Assembly: GCF_002479325.1 (NCBI RefSeq)
Contig: NZ_DLMO01000066.1
Coordinates: 47,971-64,158 of the forward strand
Length of the DNA: 16,188 nt
Direction: 5' to 3'
From: Brevundimonas sp. UBA7534
Lineage (GTDB): Bacteria > Pseudomonadota > Alphaproteobacteria > Caulobacterales > Caulobacteraceae
The notes below the pieces were generated by a model that was given only the letters and a program-made list of their open reading frames with translations, searched no databases and was not told the origin of the DNA. Made by a program: the position numbers and the translations under genes. This document shows positions 1 to 9,270 of the stretch, one piece after another (position 1 is the first letter of the stretch; every line of letters starts with the position of its first letter).

Positions 1-2
1 TC

Positions 3-2585
3 GCCGGCGCCGCCGCCGCCCAGGAAGCGCCGACCACGGTCGACGACATCATCGTCACCGCCCAGCTGCGCGAACAGAGCCTGCAGGACGTGCCCGTCGT
101 GGTCACCTCCCTGTCGGAAGAGGCGCTGGAAAAGGCCGGCGTGCGCGACATCAAGGATCTGCAGATTCTGACGCCGGGCATGACCGTGACCTCGACCCAG
201 TCCGAAGCCTCGACCACCGCCCGCATCCGCGGCGTCGGCACCGTGGGCGACAACCCCGGCCTGGAAAGTTCGGTCGGCGTGGTCATCGACGGCGTCTATC
301 GCTCGCGCAACGGCGTGGGCTTCGGCGACCTGGGCGAACTCAGCCGCATCGAGGTTCTGAAGGGGCCGCAGGGCACCCTGTTCGGCAAGAACACCTCGGC
401 CGGCGTCATCAACATCATCACCGCCCAGCCGTCCTTCAACCCCGGCTTCCAGGCCGAGGCGACCGCCGGCAACTACGGCGCCTGGGGCGTGGCCGGCTCG
501 GTCACCGGGCCGATCACCGACACCGTGGCCGGCCGCCTGTACGCCGCGGCCAGACAGCGTGACGGCTTCTATGACGTGGACACCGGCGACGGTCCGCGCA
601 CCGCCACCGACGACCAGAACCAGGACTTCTGGACCGTGCGCGGCCAGCTGTTGATCCAGCCGTCCGAGAACGCCTCGGTGCGCCTGATCGCCGACTATTC
701 CAAGCGCGACGAATACTGCTGCGTCGGCGTCGTCACCCGCTCCAGCCCGACCGCGGCCATCATCAACGCCCTGACGGCGCCCAACGGCCCCGGCACGGCG
801 GCGCAAGGCGGGGGCGACGGCCGCGTGCCCTTCTCGCGCCTGGCCTACGCCAACCGCGACACCAACCAGGTCATGGAGGACATGGGCCTGTCGGCGGAAG
901 CCAACATCGACATCCCGTCGTGGAACGCGCGCCTGACCTCGATCACCTCGTACCGCGACTGGTCGACCGTCAACGGCATGGACATCGACTACACCGGCGC
1001 CGACATCCTGTATCGCGAAGACGACGGCAGCTACGGTTACGACCTGACCAACCTGACCCAGGAGATCCGCCTGGCGGGCACCAGCGACAAGTTCGACTGG
1101 CTGGTCGGCGCCTTCGCCACCAAGGAAGACATCGGCCGTCAGGACAGCTTCTTCTTCGGCTCGGACTACAATCCCTTCCTGTCGCTGCTGCTGACCTCCA
1201 GCCTGGCGGCCCAGACGGGTGGGGCCGTGGCGCCCAGCGGCGCGCGGCTGGGGTGCTTCTCTGGCGATTACAGCCTGGTTCCGGCGGCGGCGCGGGCGCA
1301 GTATTTCCTGGGCTGTCTGACCGGCAACGCCCTGACGCCGCCGCTGCCCGGCGCGCCGGTGAACATCGTCGGCCAGGGCGTGGTCGACAACTACGCCCAG
1401 ACCTCCCAGTCGTTCGCCCTGTTCACCAACAACACCTGGCGCGTGACCGATCAGTTCGAGCTGACGCTGGGCCTGCGCTACACCATGGACGACAAGCGCC
1501 TGCTGGGCTTGCAGGACAACGTCAACGGCAACGGCGCCTCGTGCGCGGCCGTGCTGGCCAATTCGTCGCTGATCGCCGGCGCCTTCGGCGGCCTGCTGGG
1601 CAGCTCGGCGGCCGGCGCGGCCGCGGCCAACGCCCTGATCGGCCCGCAGTGCCTGCCGTGGAACAACGTGCTCTACGACAACCGCGCCATCAGCGAGAGC
1701 CATGACGACAGCGAGGTCTCGGGCACCATCAAGGCGGCCTACCGGATCAACGACGGCGTGATGGTCTATGGCTCCTACGCCCGCGGCTATAAGGGCTTCG
1801 GCTACAACATGGACCGCGTGCAGACGGGCATCACCCCGGACGCCTCGCTGTTCTTCCCGGCCGAGACGGTGGACAGCTACGAGCTGGGCTTCAAGAGCTC
1901 GCTGTTCGACAAGTCGGTGCTGTTCAACGCCACCTACTTCAACCAGAAGTTCGAGGACTTCCAGCTCAACACCTTCCTGGGCACCGCCTTCGTGGTGGAA
2001 TCCATCCCCGAGCTGAAGACCCAGGGCGTCGACGCCGACATGATGTGGTTCACGCCGGTGGAGGGCCTGACCCTGTCGGGCGGCCTGACCTACACCGACG
2101 CGGAGTACGGCGACTTCACCGCCGCCGACCTGACCAGCCCCGGCCGCTTCCCGCAGCTGTCGCTGCTGCCGGGCGCGCGTCCGTCCTTCGCGCCGGAATG
2201 GTCGGGTTCGGCCTCGGTCAACTTCGAGCGGTCGCTGGGCGGCGGCCTGCGCGGCGGCTTCGCCCTGTCGGCCAAGTACATGACCGAATACAACACCGGC
2301 TCGGACCTGATCCCGTTCAAGATGCAGGACGCCTTCACCGTCGTGAACGGCCGCATCTCGCTGGGGTCGGACGACGAGCGCTGGACCGTCGACGTCTGGG
2401 CCCAGAACCTGACCGACGAGGAATACGTCCAGGTCGCCTACAACTCGCCGCTCCAGGGCACGGCCTTCCAGTCCACGGTCCAGCCGAACGGCACCTATTA
2501 CAACCAGGCGCTGGACACCCAGGGCATCAGCGCCTTCCTGGGCGCCCCGCGCACCTACGGCGTCACCCTGCGCGTCAAATACTGA
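3..2585 (+). CDS. TonB-dependent outer-membrane receptor (5' end outside window)
   Basis: Outer-membrane beta-barrel that imports a ligand (siderophore, glycan or other) using TonB/ExbBD energy. The reading frame is open from the left edge, so the true start lies outside; 860 residues are visible. The first residues, AGAAAAQE, look like the end of a signal peptide with an Ala-x-Ala cleavage site. The TonB box VDDIIVTA follows at residues 13-20, then the plug domain with the hallmark VLKGPQGTLFGKNTSAG near nt 357-405. The remainder is beta-barrel and ends in the aromatic terminus LRVKY, as expected for BAM-dependent folding. Two predicted extracellular loops carry paired cysteines (about nt 1250-1320 and 1540-1650), the second very rich in Ala and Gly. 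A GTG at nt 90 is internal to the plug and is not the start. No neighbouring gene reveals the substrate. Confidence 0.95.
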   Translation, partial: AGAAAAQEAPTTVDDIIVTAQLREQSLQDVPVVVTSLSEEALEKAGVRDIKDLQILTPGMTVTSTQSEASTTARIRGVGTVGDNPGLESSVGVVIDGVYRSRNGVGFGDLGELSRIEVLKGPQGTLFGKNTSAGVINIITAQPSFNPGFQAEATAGNYGAWGVAGSVTGPITDTVAGRLYAAARQRDGFYDVDTGDGPRTATDDQNQDFWTVRGQLLIQPSENASVRLIADYSKRDEYCCVGVVTRSSPTAAIINALTAPNGPGTAAQGGGDGRVPFSRLAYANRDTNQVMEDMGLSAEANIDIPSWNARLTSITSYRDWSTVNGMDIDYTGADILYREDDGSYGYDLTNLTQEIRLAGTSDKFDWLVGAFATKEDIGRQDSFFFGSDYNPFLSLLLTSSLAAQTGGAVAPSGARLGCFSGDYSLVPAAARAQYFLGCLTGNALTPPLPGAPVNIVGQGVVDNYAQTSQSFALFTNNTWRVTDQFELTLGLRYTMDDKRLLGLQDNVNGNGASCAAVLANSSLIAGAFGGLLGSSAAGAAAANALIGPQCLPWNNVLYDNRAISESHDDSEVSGTIKAAYRINDGVMVYGSYARGYKGFGYNMDRVQTGITPDASLFFPAETVDSYELGFKSSLFDKSVLFNATYFNQKFEDFQLNTFLGTAFVVESIPELKTQGVDADMMWFTPVEGLTLSGGLTYTDAEYGDFTAADLTSPGRFPQLSLLPGARPSFAPEWSGSASVNFERSLGGGLRGGFALSAKYMTEYNTGSDLIPFKMQDAFTVVNGRISLGSDDERWTVDVWAQNLTDEEYVQVAYNSPLQGTAFQSTVQPNGTYYNQALDTQGISAFLGAPRTYGVTLRVKY

Positions 2586-2612
2586 TCGCTCCACCTCAGG
2601 GCCGAACGACGA

Positions 2613-2644
2613 AGGGCCGACCGGAAAACCGGCCGGCCCTTTTT
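2613..2644 (+). terminator. Rho-independent terminator of the TonB receptor gene
   Basis: AGGGCCGACCGG (2613-2624), loop AAAA, CCGGCCGGCCCT (2629-2640), followed by five T (2640-2644). The 12-bp stem has one A/C mismatch. It lies 28 nt after the receptor stop codon. Confidence 0.9.
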
Positions 2645-2697
2645 CATGGTCGCGTTACTGGCAGGGAGGCCGCTTCTGAAATCGACCCGTTGCGGAC

Positions 2698-2928
2698 TTA
2701 GTCCGTGCGCCGAGCCCGTTCGGCTTGGACAGCGTGACGCCGCTTCAGGAAAAGCTTCAAAAGTAGCGGCGACAAGGGTGTGGCCAACCTGCTCGCTACG
2801 CGCGCCGCTTCCTTTTCAAGCTCAGCATCCGACAGGTCGGAGAGGCTCGACTCAGAGGGCACTCCACTGCGGTTTCGGGTCGAGCGAGCCATCCAGGCAT
2901 TGATGCACAGCTGAGTTCTGCTTTCCAC
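2698..2928 (-). CDS. Small uncharacterised ORF, 76 aa, downstream of the RND pump
   Basis: Not recognised. The GTG at 2926-2928 has a GGGAGG Shine-Dalgarno-like sequence ten bases upstream (2939-2944). An ATG at 2892 would give 64 residues but has no visible ribosome site. The product has an Arg/Ser-rich start, an acidic-basic helix (SDLSDAELEKEAARVASRL) and a basic tail, with no signal peptide or membrane segment. The amino-acid pattern looks more protein-like than the antisense frames nearby. It begins 40 bases after the pump stop codon on the same strand, so it could be co-transcribed with the pump, though a perfect hairpin lies between them. The stop codon lies inside a small palindrome, CGGACT-T-AGTCCG (2693-2705). 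It may equally be a non-coding remnant. Confidence 0.35.
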   Translation of the reverse strand: MESRTQLCINAWMARSTRNRSGVPSESSLSDLSDAELEKEAARVASRLATPLSPLLLKLFLKRRHAVQAERARRTD

Positions 2929-2931
2929 CCG

Positions 2932-2956
2932 TCGCGGACCTCCCGAAGGTCCGCGA
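2932..2956 (-). terminator. Perfect hairpin after the RND pump gene (possible terminator)
   Basis: On the minus strand, TCGCGGACC-TTCGGGA-GGTCCGCGA forms a 9-bp perfect stem with a 7-nt loop, 12 nt after the pump stop codon. No T-run follows, so termination is uncertain. The GGGAGG that would serve the small downstream ORF lies in the loop and the 3' arm. Confidence 0.45.
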
Positions 2957-2968
2957 TGGGCGTCGGCC

Positions 2969-5900
2969 TCACTCCGCCAGTCTCGGCTGCTCCCGCTCCC
3001 CGTCCATCCGCCGTTGTCCCGCCGTCAGGCGACGCAGGTTGCGGCGGGCGAACTGGGCCATGTCGTCGACGATGGTGAAGATCGCCGGGATGTAGAGCAG
3101 CGACAGGAAGGTCGAGGAGATCAGCCCGCCCAGCACCGCGATCGCCATGGGCGAGCGGAACTCCACGTCGGCGCCCCAGCCGATGGCGATGGGCACCATG
3201 CCCGCGCCCATGGCGAAGGTGGTCATCAGGATCGGCCGCGCGCGCTTGTGGGCGGCGTCCATGATGGCGTCGAAGCGCTTCATCCCCTCCTGCTCGGCGA
3301 TGATGACATAGTCGACCAGCAGGATGGAGTTCTTGGCCGCGATCCCCATCAGCATCAGCACCCCGATCAGGGCCGACATGGAGAAGCTGCGGTCGGCGAT
3401 CACCAGGGCGATGAAGGCTCCGCCGATGGCCAGGGGCAGGGCGGCCATGATGGTGATCGGATAGGCGAAGCTTTTGAACAGCAGCGTCAGCACCGCATAC
3501 ATCAGCAGGATGCCCGAGACGAAGGCGATGGCGAAGCCGGTGATCATCTCCTGGATGAACTCGGCGTCGCCGGCCGGCACCTGGCGCACGCCGGCGGGCA
3601 GGTTCTGCACGGCGGGCAGCCGCTGCACCGCCTGGCCGGCCGCGCCGGTGGTGATGCCGTCCAGCTCGGCCGTGATCGAGGCGATGCGCGAGCGGTCCTG
3701 GCGGCTGACGGTCGCGGGGCCGGCGCCGAATTCGATATCGGCCACGGCGCTGAGCGGGACCGAGGTTCCCGACGCGGTCGGCACGCGCAGGTTCTCCAGC
3801 ACGTTCAGATCCTCGCGCGCCTCTTCGGTCAGCTGCAGGCGGATCGGGATCTGGCGGTCGCCCAGATTGTACTTGGGCAGGTTCTGGTCGACGTCGCCGA
3901 TGGTGGCGACCCGCACGGCCTGGGAGATGGACCCGGCCGAGACTCCGGCCAGGGCGGCCTCGTCCGGTCGCGGGGTGACCACGATCTCGGGGCGGGCGAT
4001 GGCGGCGGTGTTGACCACATTGGCCAGGCCGGGGACGCCGCGCATCTGCTCCTCCACCGCGCGGGCGGCGGCTTCCAGCGTGTCGGGATTATCGCCCAGG
4101 ATGGAGAAGGTGTAGCTGGTCCCGTCGCCGGGGCCGCCGCCCTGCTGGGCGATGCCGGCGCGGATGCGGGCGCCGGGGATCTGCTTCATCTGGTCGACCA
4201 TGACGCGGGCGAAGGCCTGCTGGCTCAGCTCGCGGTCGCCCTTGGGCACCATGTCGGCATAGACGTTGGCCTGGTTCACGTCCTGTCCGCCGATGGCGGC
4301 ATAGACCGAGGTGACCTCGGGCCGGGCCTCCAGCAGGTCCGTGACGCGCTGCACGATGGCGTCGGTCTCGCGCAGGGTGGTGCCCGGCGGGGTCTCGATC
4401 TGGAAGGCGGCGCGGCCTTCGTCGGCGGGCGACATGAATTCGAACGACATCTTGGACGCGATCGACAGGCCGATGGACCCCACCAGGAACAGGGCGCCCA
4501 GGATGAACACCTTCCAGCGATTGCCCAGCGACCAGCGCAGCGCCTTCAGATAGCCGCTCATCCAGAACGGGTCGCGGTCCTCGTGCTTGGTGTGCTTCAG
4601 CATATAGGCCGCCATCAGCGGCGTCAGCGTCCGCGCCACGACCAGCGAGAAGAAGACGCTGATGCAGGCCGCCAGGGCGAAGGCCTTGAAGAACTGGCCG
4701 ATGATGCCGGGCATGAAACCGACCGGCGCGAACACGGCGATGATGGTCCCCGTCGTGGCCACGACCGCCAGGCCGATCTCGTCGGCGGCCTCGACGGCGG
4801 CGTCATAGGGGGGCTTTCCATCGCGCATATGGCGCACGATGTTCTCGATCTCGACGATGGCGTCGTCGACCAGGATGCCGATGGTCAGGGACAGCGCCAG
4901 CAGCGTCACCACGTTCAGCGACTGGTCCATCGGCGCCAGGATGGCGAAGGTCGGGATCAGCGACATCGGCATGGCGGTCGCGGCGATCAGGGTCGCGCGC
5001 CAGTCGCGCAGGAAGATCCACACCACGATCACGGCCAGCACGGCGCCCAGGATCAGCGCCTCCAGCGACGCCAGATAGCTCTCCTCGATATACTGGACGC
5101 TGGACGTCACCTGCTGGATGGTCAGGTTGGGATTGGCCTCGTCGATGCGGGCGACCTCGGCGCGGACGCGCTTGGCCAGATCGACCTCGCTGGCGGTGCG
5201 CGAGCGCAGGAAGTTGAAGGTCACCGCCTCCTGGCCGTCATAGCGGGCGATGCGGCGCGGCTCGCCCCACTTGTCCTCGACCTTGCCTAGGTCGTCCAGG
5301 CGCACGGTCCGCCCGTCGCCCAGCGGCACCAGGGTCTGGCGCAGTTGCTCCAGCGAGGTGGCGGCGCCCACGGTCCGCACGGCCCGCTCGGACCCGGCGA
5401 CGGTGACGCGGCCGCCCGGCAGGTTGTTGTTGACGTTGACCAGGGCCTGGCTGACCTGGGCGGCGGTCACGCCATAGGCGGCCAGACGCTGGGGATCCAG
5501 CTCGACCCGCATCTCGCGGTCGACCCCGCCGGAGCGGTTGACCTCTCCGACCCCGCCCAGCGCCAGCAGCGAGCGGCTGACTTCGTTGTCGATGAACCAG
5601 CTGATCTGTTCCGGCGACATGGTGGGCGAGCGCACCACATAGGTGATCAGGGCGTCGCCGGTGATGTCGATGCGCTGGACGGTCGGCTCCTGCATGTCCT
5701 GGGGCAGGCTGGCGCGCACGCCGCTCATGGCGTTGCGCACGTCGTTGGTGGCGCGCTCGGTGTCGGTGCCCAGCTCGAACTCGATGGTCGTGGAGGACAC
5801 GCCGTCCGAGACGTTGGAATAGATGTGGCGCACGCCCGACAGGCCGGCGATCGAATCCTCGATCAGGCGCGTGACCTGGACCTCCATCTCGGCCGGGGCC

Positions 5901-6064
5901 GCGCCCGGGCGGGCCGCGGTGACGGCCACGATCGGGAAGTCGATGTCGGGGTTGTTGTTGATCCGCATCCCGGCGAAGCCGGTGATCCCACCCAGCGTCA
6001 GCAGGATGAACAGCAGGATGATCGGGATGGGATTCTTGATCGCCCAGGACGAAATCTGGTTCAT
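2969..6064 (-). CDS. RND multidrug efflux permease (AcrB/HAE1 type)
   Basis: Inner-membrane proton/drug antiporter, the pump of a tripartite RND efflux system. The 1031-residue length is normal for the HAE1 family (AcrB has 1049). The first transmembrane helix is at about 12-32, followed by the porter domain and the central helices. The proton-relay pair is D400-D401 in GILVDDAIVEIEN, matching AcrB D407/D408. The relay lysine is K911 in AAKNSILLVDY, matching AcrB K940. The typical C-terminal segment FRSPMAIAVLGG precedes the last helix. These residues favour a hydrophobic-drug pump over a heavy-metal (CusA) pump. The ATG start follows the adaptor stop by nine bases, with AAGGA (6071-6075) overlapping that stop codon, so the two are surely co-transcribed. 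No outer-membrane channel gene is nearby. The specific substrate cannot be told. Confidence 0.95.
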   Translation of the reverse strand: MNQISSWAIKNPIPIILLFILLTLGGITGFAGMRINNNPDIDFPIVAVTAARPGAAPAEMEVQVTRLIEDSIAGLSGVRHIYSNVSDGVSSTTIEFELGTDTERATNDVRNAMSGVRASLPQDMQEPTVQRIDITGDALITYVVRSPTMSPEQISWFIDNEVSRSLLALGGVGEVNRSGGVDREMRVELDPQRLAAYGVTAAQVSQALVNVNNNLPGGRVTVAGSERAVRTVGAATSLEQLRQTLVPLGDGRTVRLDDLGKVEDKWGEPRRIARYDGQEAVTFNFLRSRTASEVDLAKRVRAEVARIDEANPNLTIQQVTSSVQYIEESYLASLEALILGAVLAVIVVWIFLRDWRATLIAATAMPMSLIPTFAILAPMDQSLNVVTLLALSLTIGILVDDAIVEIENIVRHMRDGKPPYDAAVEAADEIGLAVVATTGTIIAVFAPVGFMPGIIGQFFKAFALAACISVFFSLVVARTLTPLMAAYMLKHTKHEDRDPFWMSGYLKALRWSLGNRWKVFILGALFLVGSIGLSIASKMSFEFMSPADEGRAAFQIETPPGTTLRETDAIVQRVTDLLEARPEVTSVYAAIGGQDVNQANVYADMVPKGDRELSQQAFARVMVDQMKQIPGARIRAGIAQQGGGPGDGTSYTFSILGDNPDTLEAAARAVEEQMRGVPGLANVVNTAAIARPEIVVTPRPDEAALAGVSAGSISQAVRVATIGDVDQNLPKYNLGDRQIPIRLQLTEEAREDLNVLENLRVPTASGTSVPLSAVADIEFGAGPATVSRQDRSRIASITAELDGITTGAAGQAVQRLPAVQNLPAGVRQVPAGDAEFIQEMITGFAIAFVSGILLMYAVLTLLFKSFAYPITIMAALPLAIGGAFIALVIADRSFSMSALIGVLMLMGIAAKNSILLVDYVIIAEQEGMKRFDAIMDAAHKRARPILMTTFAMGAGMVPIAIGWGADVEFRSPMAIAVLGGLISSTFLSLLYIPAIFTIVDDMAQFARRNLRRLTAGQRRMDGEREQPRLAE

Positions 6065-6073
6065 GGCCGGTCC

Positions 6074-7210
6074 TTACTTGCCGGCCGGCTGGGCGGGCGC
6101 CTGAGCGGACCTCTGGCCCGCGCCGGCCGCGGCCACGGTCACGTGGTCGCCGTCGTTCAGGAAGCCCGCGCCCTGGACCACCACGCGCGCGCCGGTCGGG
6201 ACGCCGCTGACGGCGGTCTGCGCGTCGGTGCGCGACAGCACCTCGATCGGCTGGAAGCGGACCGTCGACCCGTCCGCGCTCAGCACGAAGACCCCCGCGC
6301 GGTTGTTGCGATACAGCACCGAGGCGGTCGGAACCGTCGTCGCCGGCTGGTCGCCCACGGCGATGCTGGCGCGGGCGAACATGCCCGGCTTCAGCTGACT
6401 GCCCGGCGCCAGCGAGATGCGGGCCACGCCCAGGCGCGTCTCGGCGTTCACCTCTGGCGTCACTATGCGCACCGTGCCGGTGGTCGATCCCGCCTCGCTG
6501 GAAGTGATCGCGGCCGACTGACCGGCGCGGATCAGCGGCAGCTCGGTCTCGGGCACCTGGGCGTCCAGTTCCAGGCGGCCGTCGCGCACCATGCGGAACA
6601 GCTCCGTCCCGGCCTGGATGATCTGGCCCTTGGTGACGCTGCGGCTGATGATCTGCCCGCTGACGGGCGCGCGGATGGTGGCCTGGCTCAGCTGGGTGCG
6701 GGTCTGCGACAGGGTGGCGCGGGCGGCGGCCAGGTTGGCGGCCGAGGAGCGCTGGTTGGCCAGGGCCGTGTCCAGCGACGCCTGCGACAGGAAGCCGCGT
6801 TCCTTCAGCTCCTGGGCGCGGTCCAGGGCGGCGTCGTCGCGCGCTGCGTTCGCCTCGGCCAGCTGGACCTGGGCCTGCTGCTGCTGCAGCTGCGCGCGCA
6901 GCAGCACGTCGTTCATCTGCACCAGGGGCTGACCCTGGCGGACATAGGAGCCCTCGTCGACATAGAGGGCGGTCGCCGTCAGGCCGCCGGTCTCGGCCGC
7001 GACGGGCACCTCTTCCCAGGCGGACACGGTGCCCGAGGCGCTGACCTTGCGGTCCAGGTTCGTCTGGCTGACCGTCGCCACGGTCACGGTCTGGCGCGAG
7101 GCGCCGGCCTTTTCGGAGGCCTTTTCGTCACCGTGGCCGCCGCAGGCCGAAAGAAGCATCACGCCGAAGGCCGCGGTCGCGGCCAAGGTCGAACGAGAGA
7201 GGGTGAACAC
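6074..7210 (-). CDS. RND efflux periplasmic adaptor lipoprotein
   Basis: Membrane-fusion (HlyD/AcrA-type) subunit that links the RND permease to an outer-membrane channel. It is 378 aa with a GTG start at 7208-7210, supported by AAGGA at 7219-7223 with eight-base spacing. Residues 1-22 are a lipoprotein signal with lipobox LLSAC, giving lipid-anchored Cys23. The lipoyl first half is at about 70-100. An alpha-helical hairpin rich in Gln and Ala covers about 103-175. The lipoyl second half shows IRAPVSGQI at 179-187, and the beta-barrel and membrane-proximal domains follow. The Ala/Gln/Pro-rich C-terminal tail is probably disordered. It is the first gene of a two-gene operon with the RND permease. 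No regulator gene of the TetR or MarR type accompanies it in this window. Confidence 0.94.
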   Translation of the reverse strand: MFTLSRSTLAATAAFGVMLLSACGGHGDEKASEKAGASRQTVTVATVSQTNLDRKVSASGTVSAWEEVPVAAETGGLTATALYVDEGSYVRQGQPLVQMNDVLLRAQLQQQQAQVQLAEANAARDDAALDRAQELKERGFLSQASLDTALANQRSSAANLAAARATLSQTRTQLSQATIRAPVSGQIISRSVTKGQIIQAGTELFRMVRDGRLELDAQVPETELPLIRAGQSAAITSSEAGSTTGTVRIVTPEVNAETRLGVARISLAPGSQLKPGMFARASIAVGDQPATTVPTASVLYRNNRAGVFVLSADGSTVRFQPIEVLSRTDAQTAVSGVPTGARVVVQGAGFLNDGDHVTVAAAGAGQRSAQAPAQPAGK

Positions 7211-7273
7211 GGAAACGGTCCTTGCGTCTGCGGTCCCTGAGACCAGGCGGGGGAGGCGACTGTGCGGTTTCGT

Positions 7274-7302
7274 CCCATACCGCGTCCGGGAAGTCCGCTC
7301 AA
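7274..7302 (-). promoter_or_regulatory. Candidate promoter of the efflux operon
   Basis: Read on the minus strand, TTGAGC (7297-7302), a 17-base spacer and TATGGG (7274-7279) lie 64 bases upstream of the adaptor start. The -35 box matches the sigma-70 consensus at four of six positions and the -10 at three of six, so this is a weak sequence-only prediction. It lies in the 203-bp divergent gap shared with lepA. Confidence 0.25.
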
Positions 7303-7401
7303 ACGCCCACAGCTTTCATTGCAAAGGCTTAATGTGGCGCAGTGAAGGTTGCGAAAGGCCGCCGCGGTCCCCGCCGCTTGGTCCCGGCCCGCGCGCGTGA
7401 T

Positions 7402-7406
7402 AGGGG
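7402..7406 (+). promoter_or_regulatory. Ribosome-binding site fixing the lepA start
   Basis: AGGGG sits seven bases before the ATG at 7414. The frame is open a further 72 bases upstream to 7342, but that extension is Arg-rich and absent from LepA proteins. This site decides for 7414. Confidence 0.7.
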
Positions 7407-7413
7407 CGCGCGC

Positions 7414-9222
<1,809 letters not shown>

Positions 9223-9239
9223 CACCCTCTTCGAGAAGC

Positions 9240-9259
9240 GCGGGGGCCGGCGCCCCCGC
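9240..9259. terminator. GC hairpin between convergent lepA and putP
   Basis: GCGGGGGC (9240-9247), loop CGGC, GCCCCCGC (9252-9259) make a perfect 8-bp stem in the 48-bp gap between the two convergent stop codons. It is probably a bidirectional terminator. Neither side has a T-run, so efficiency is uncertain. Confidence 0.55.
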
Positions 9260-9270
9260 CTCATCCTTCG

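Noticed and set aside
2646..2903. 85-codon plus-strand frame after the receptor terminator
   Set aside because: It starts just after a terminator, has no ribosome site, and its sequence is not protein-like.
3014..5290. A 758-codon plus-strand open frame antisense to the RND pump
   Set aside because: It is rich in His, Gly, Asp, Arg and Gln with no domain, as expected for the complement of a high-GC gene. The pump on the other strand has every family motif.
5345..7240. A 631-codon plus-strand open frame across the pump and adaptor
   Set aside because: Low-complexity antisense shadow of two well-supported genes.
7342..7413. N-terminal extension of LepA
   Set aside because: Arg-rich, not found in LepA, and the AGGGG site points to the ATG at 7414.
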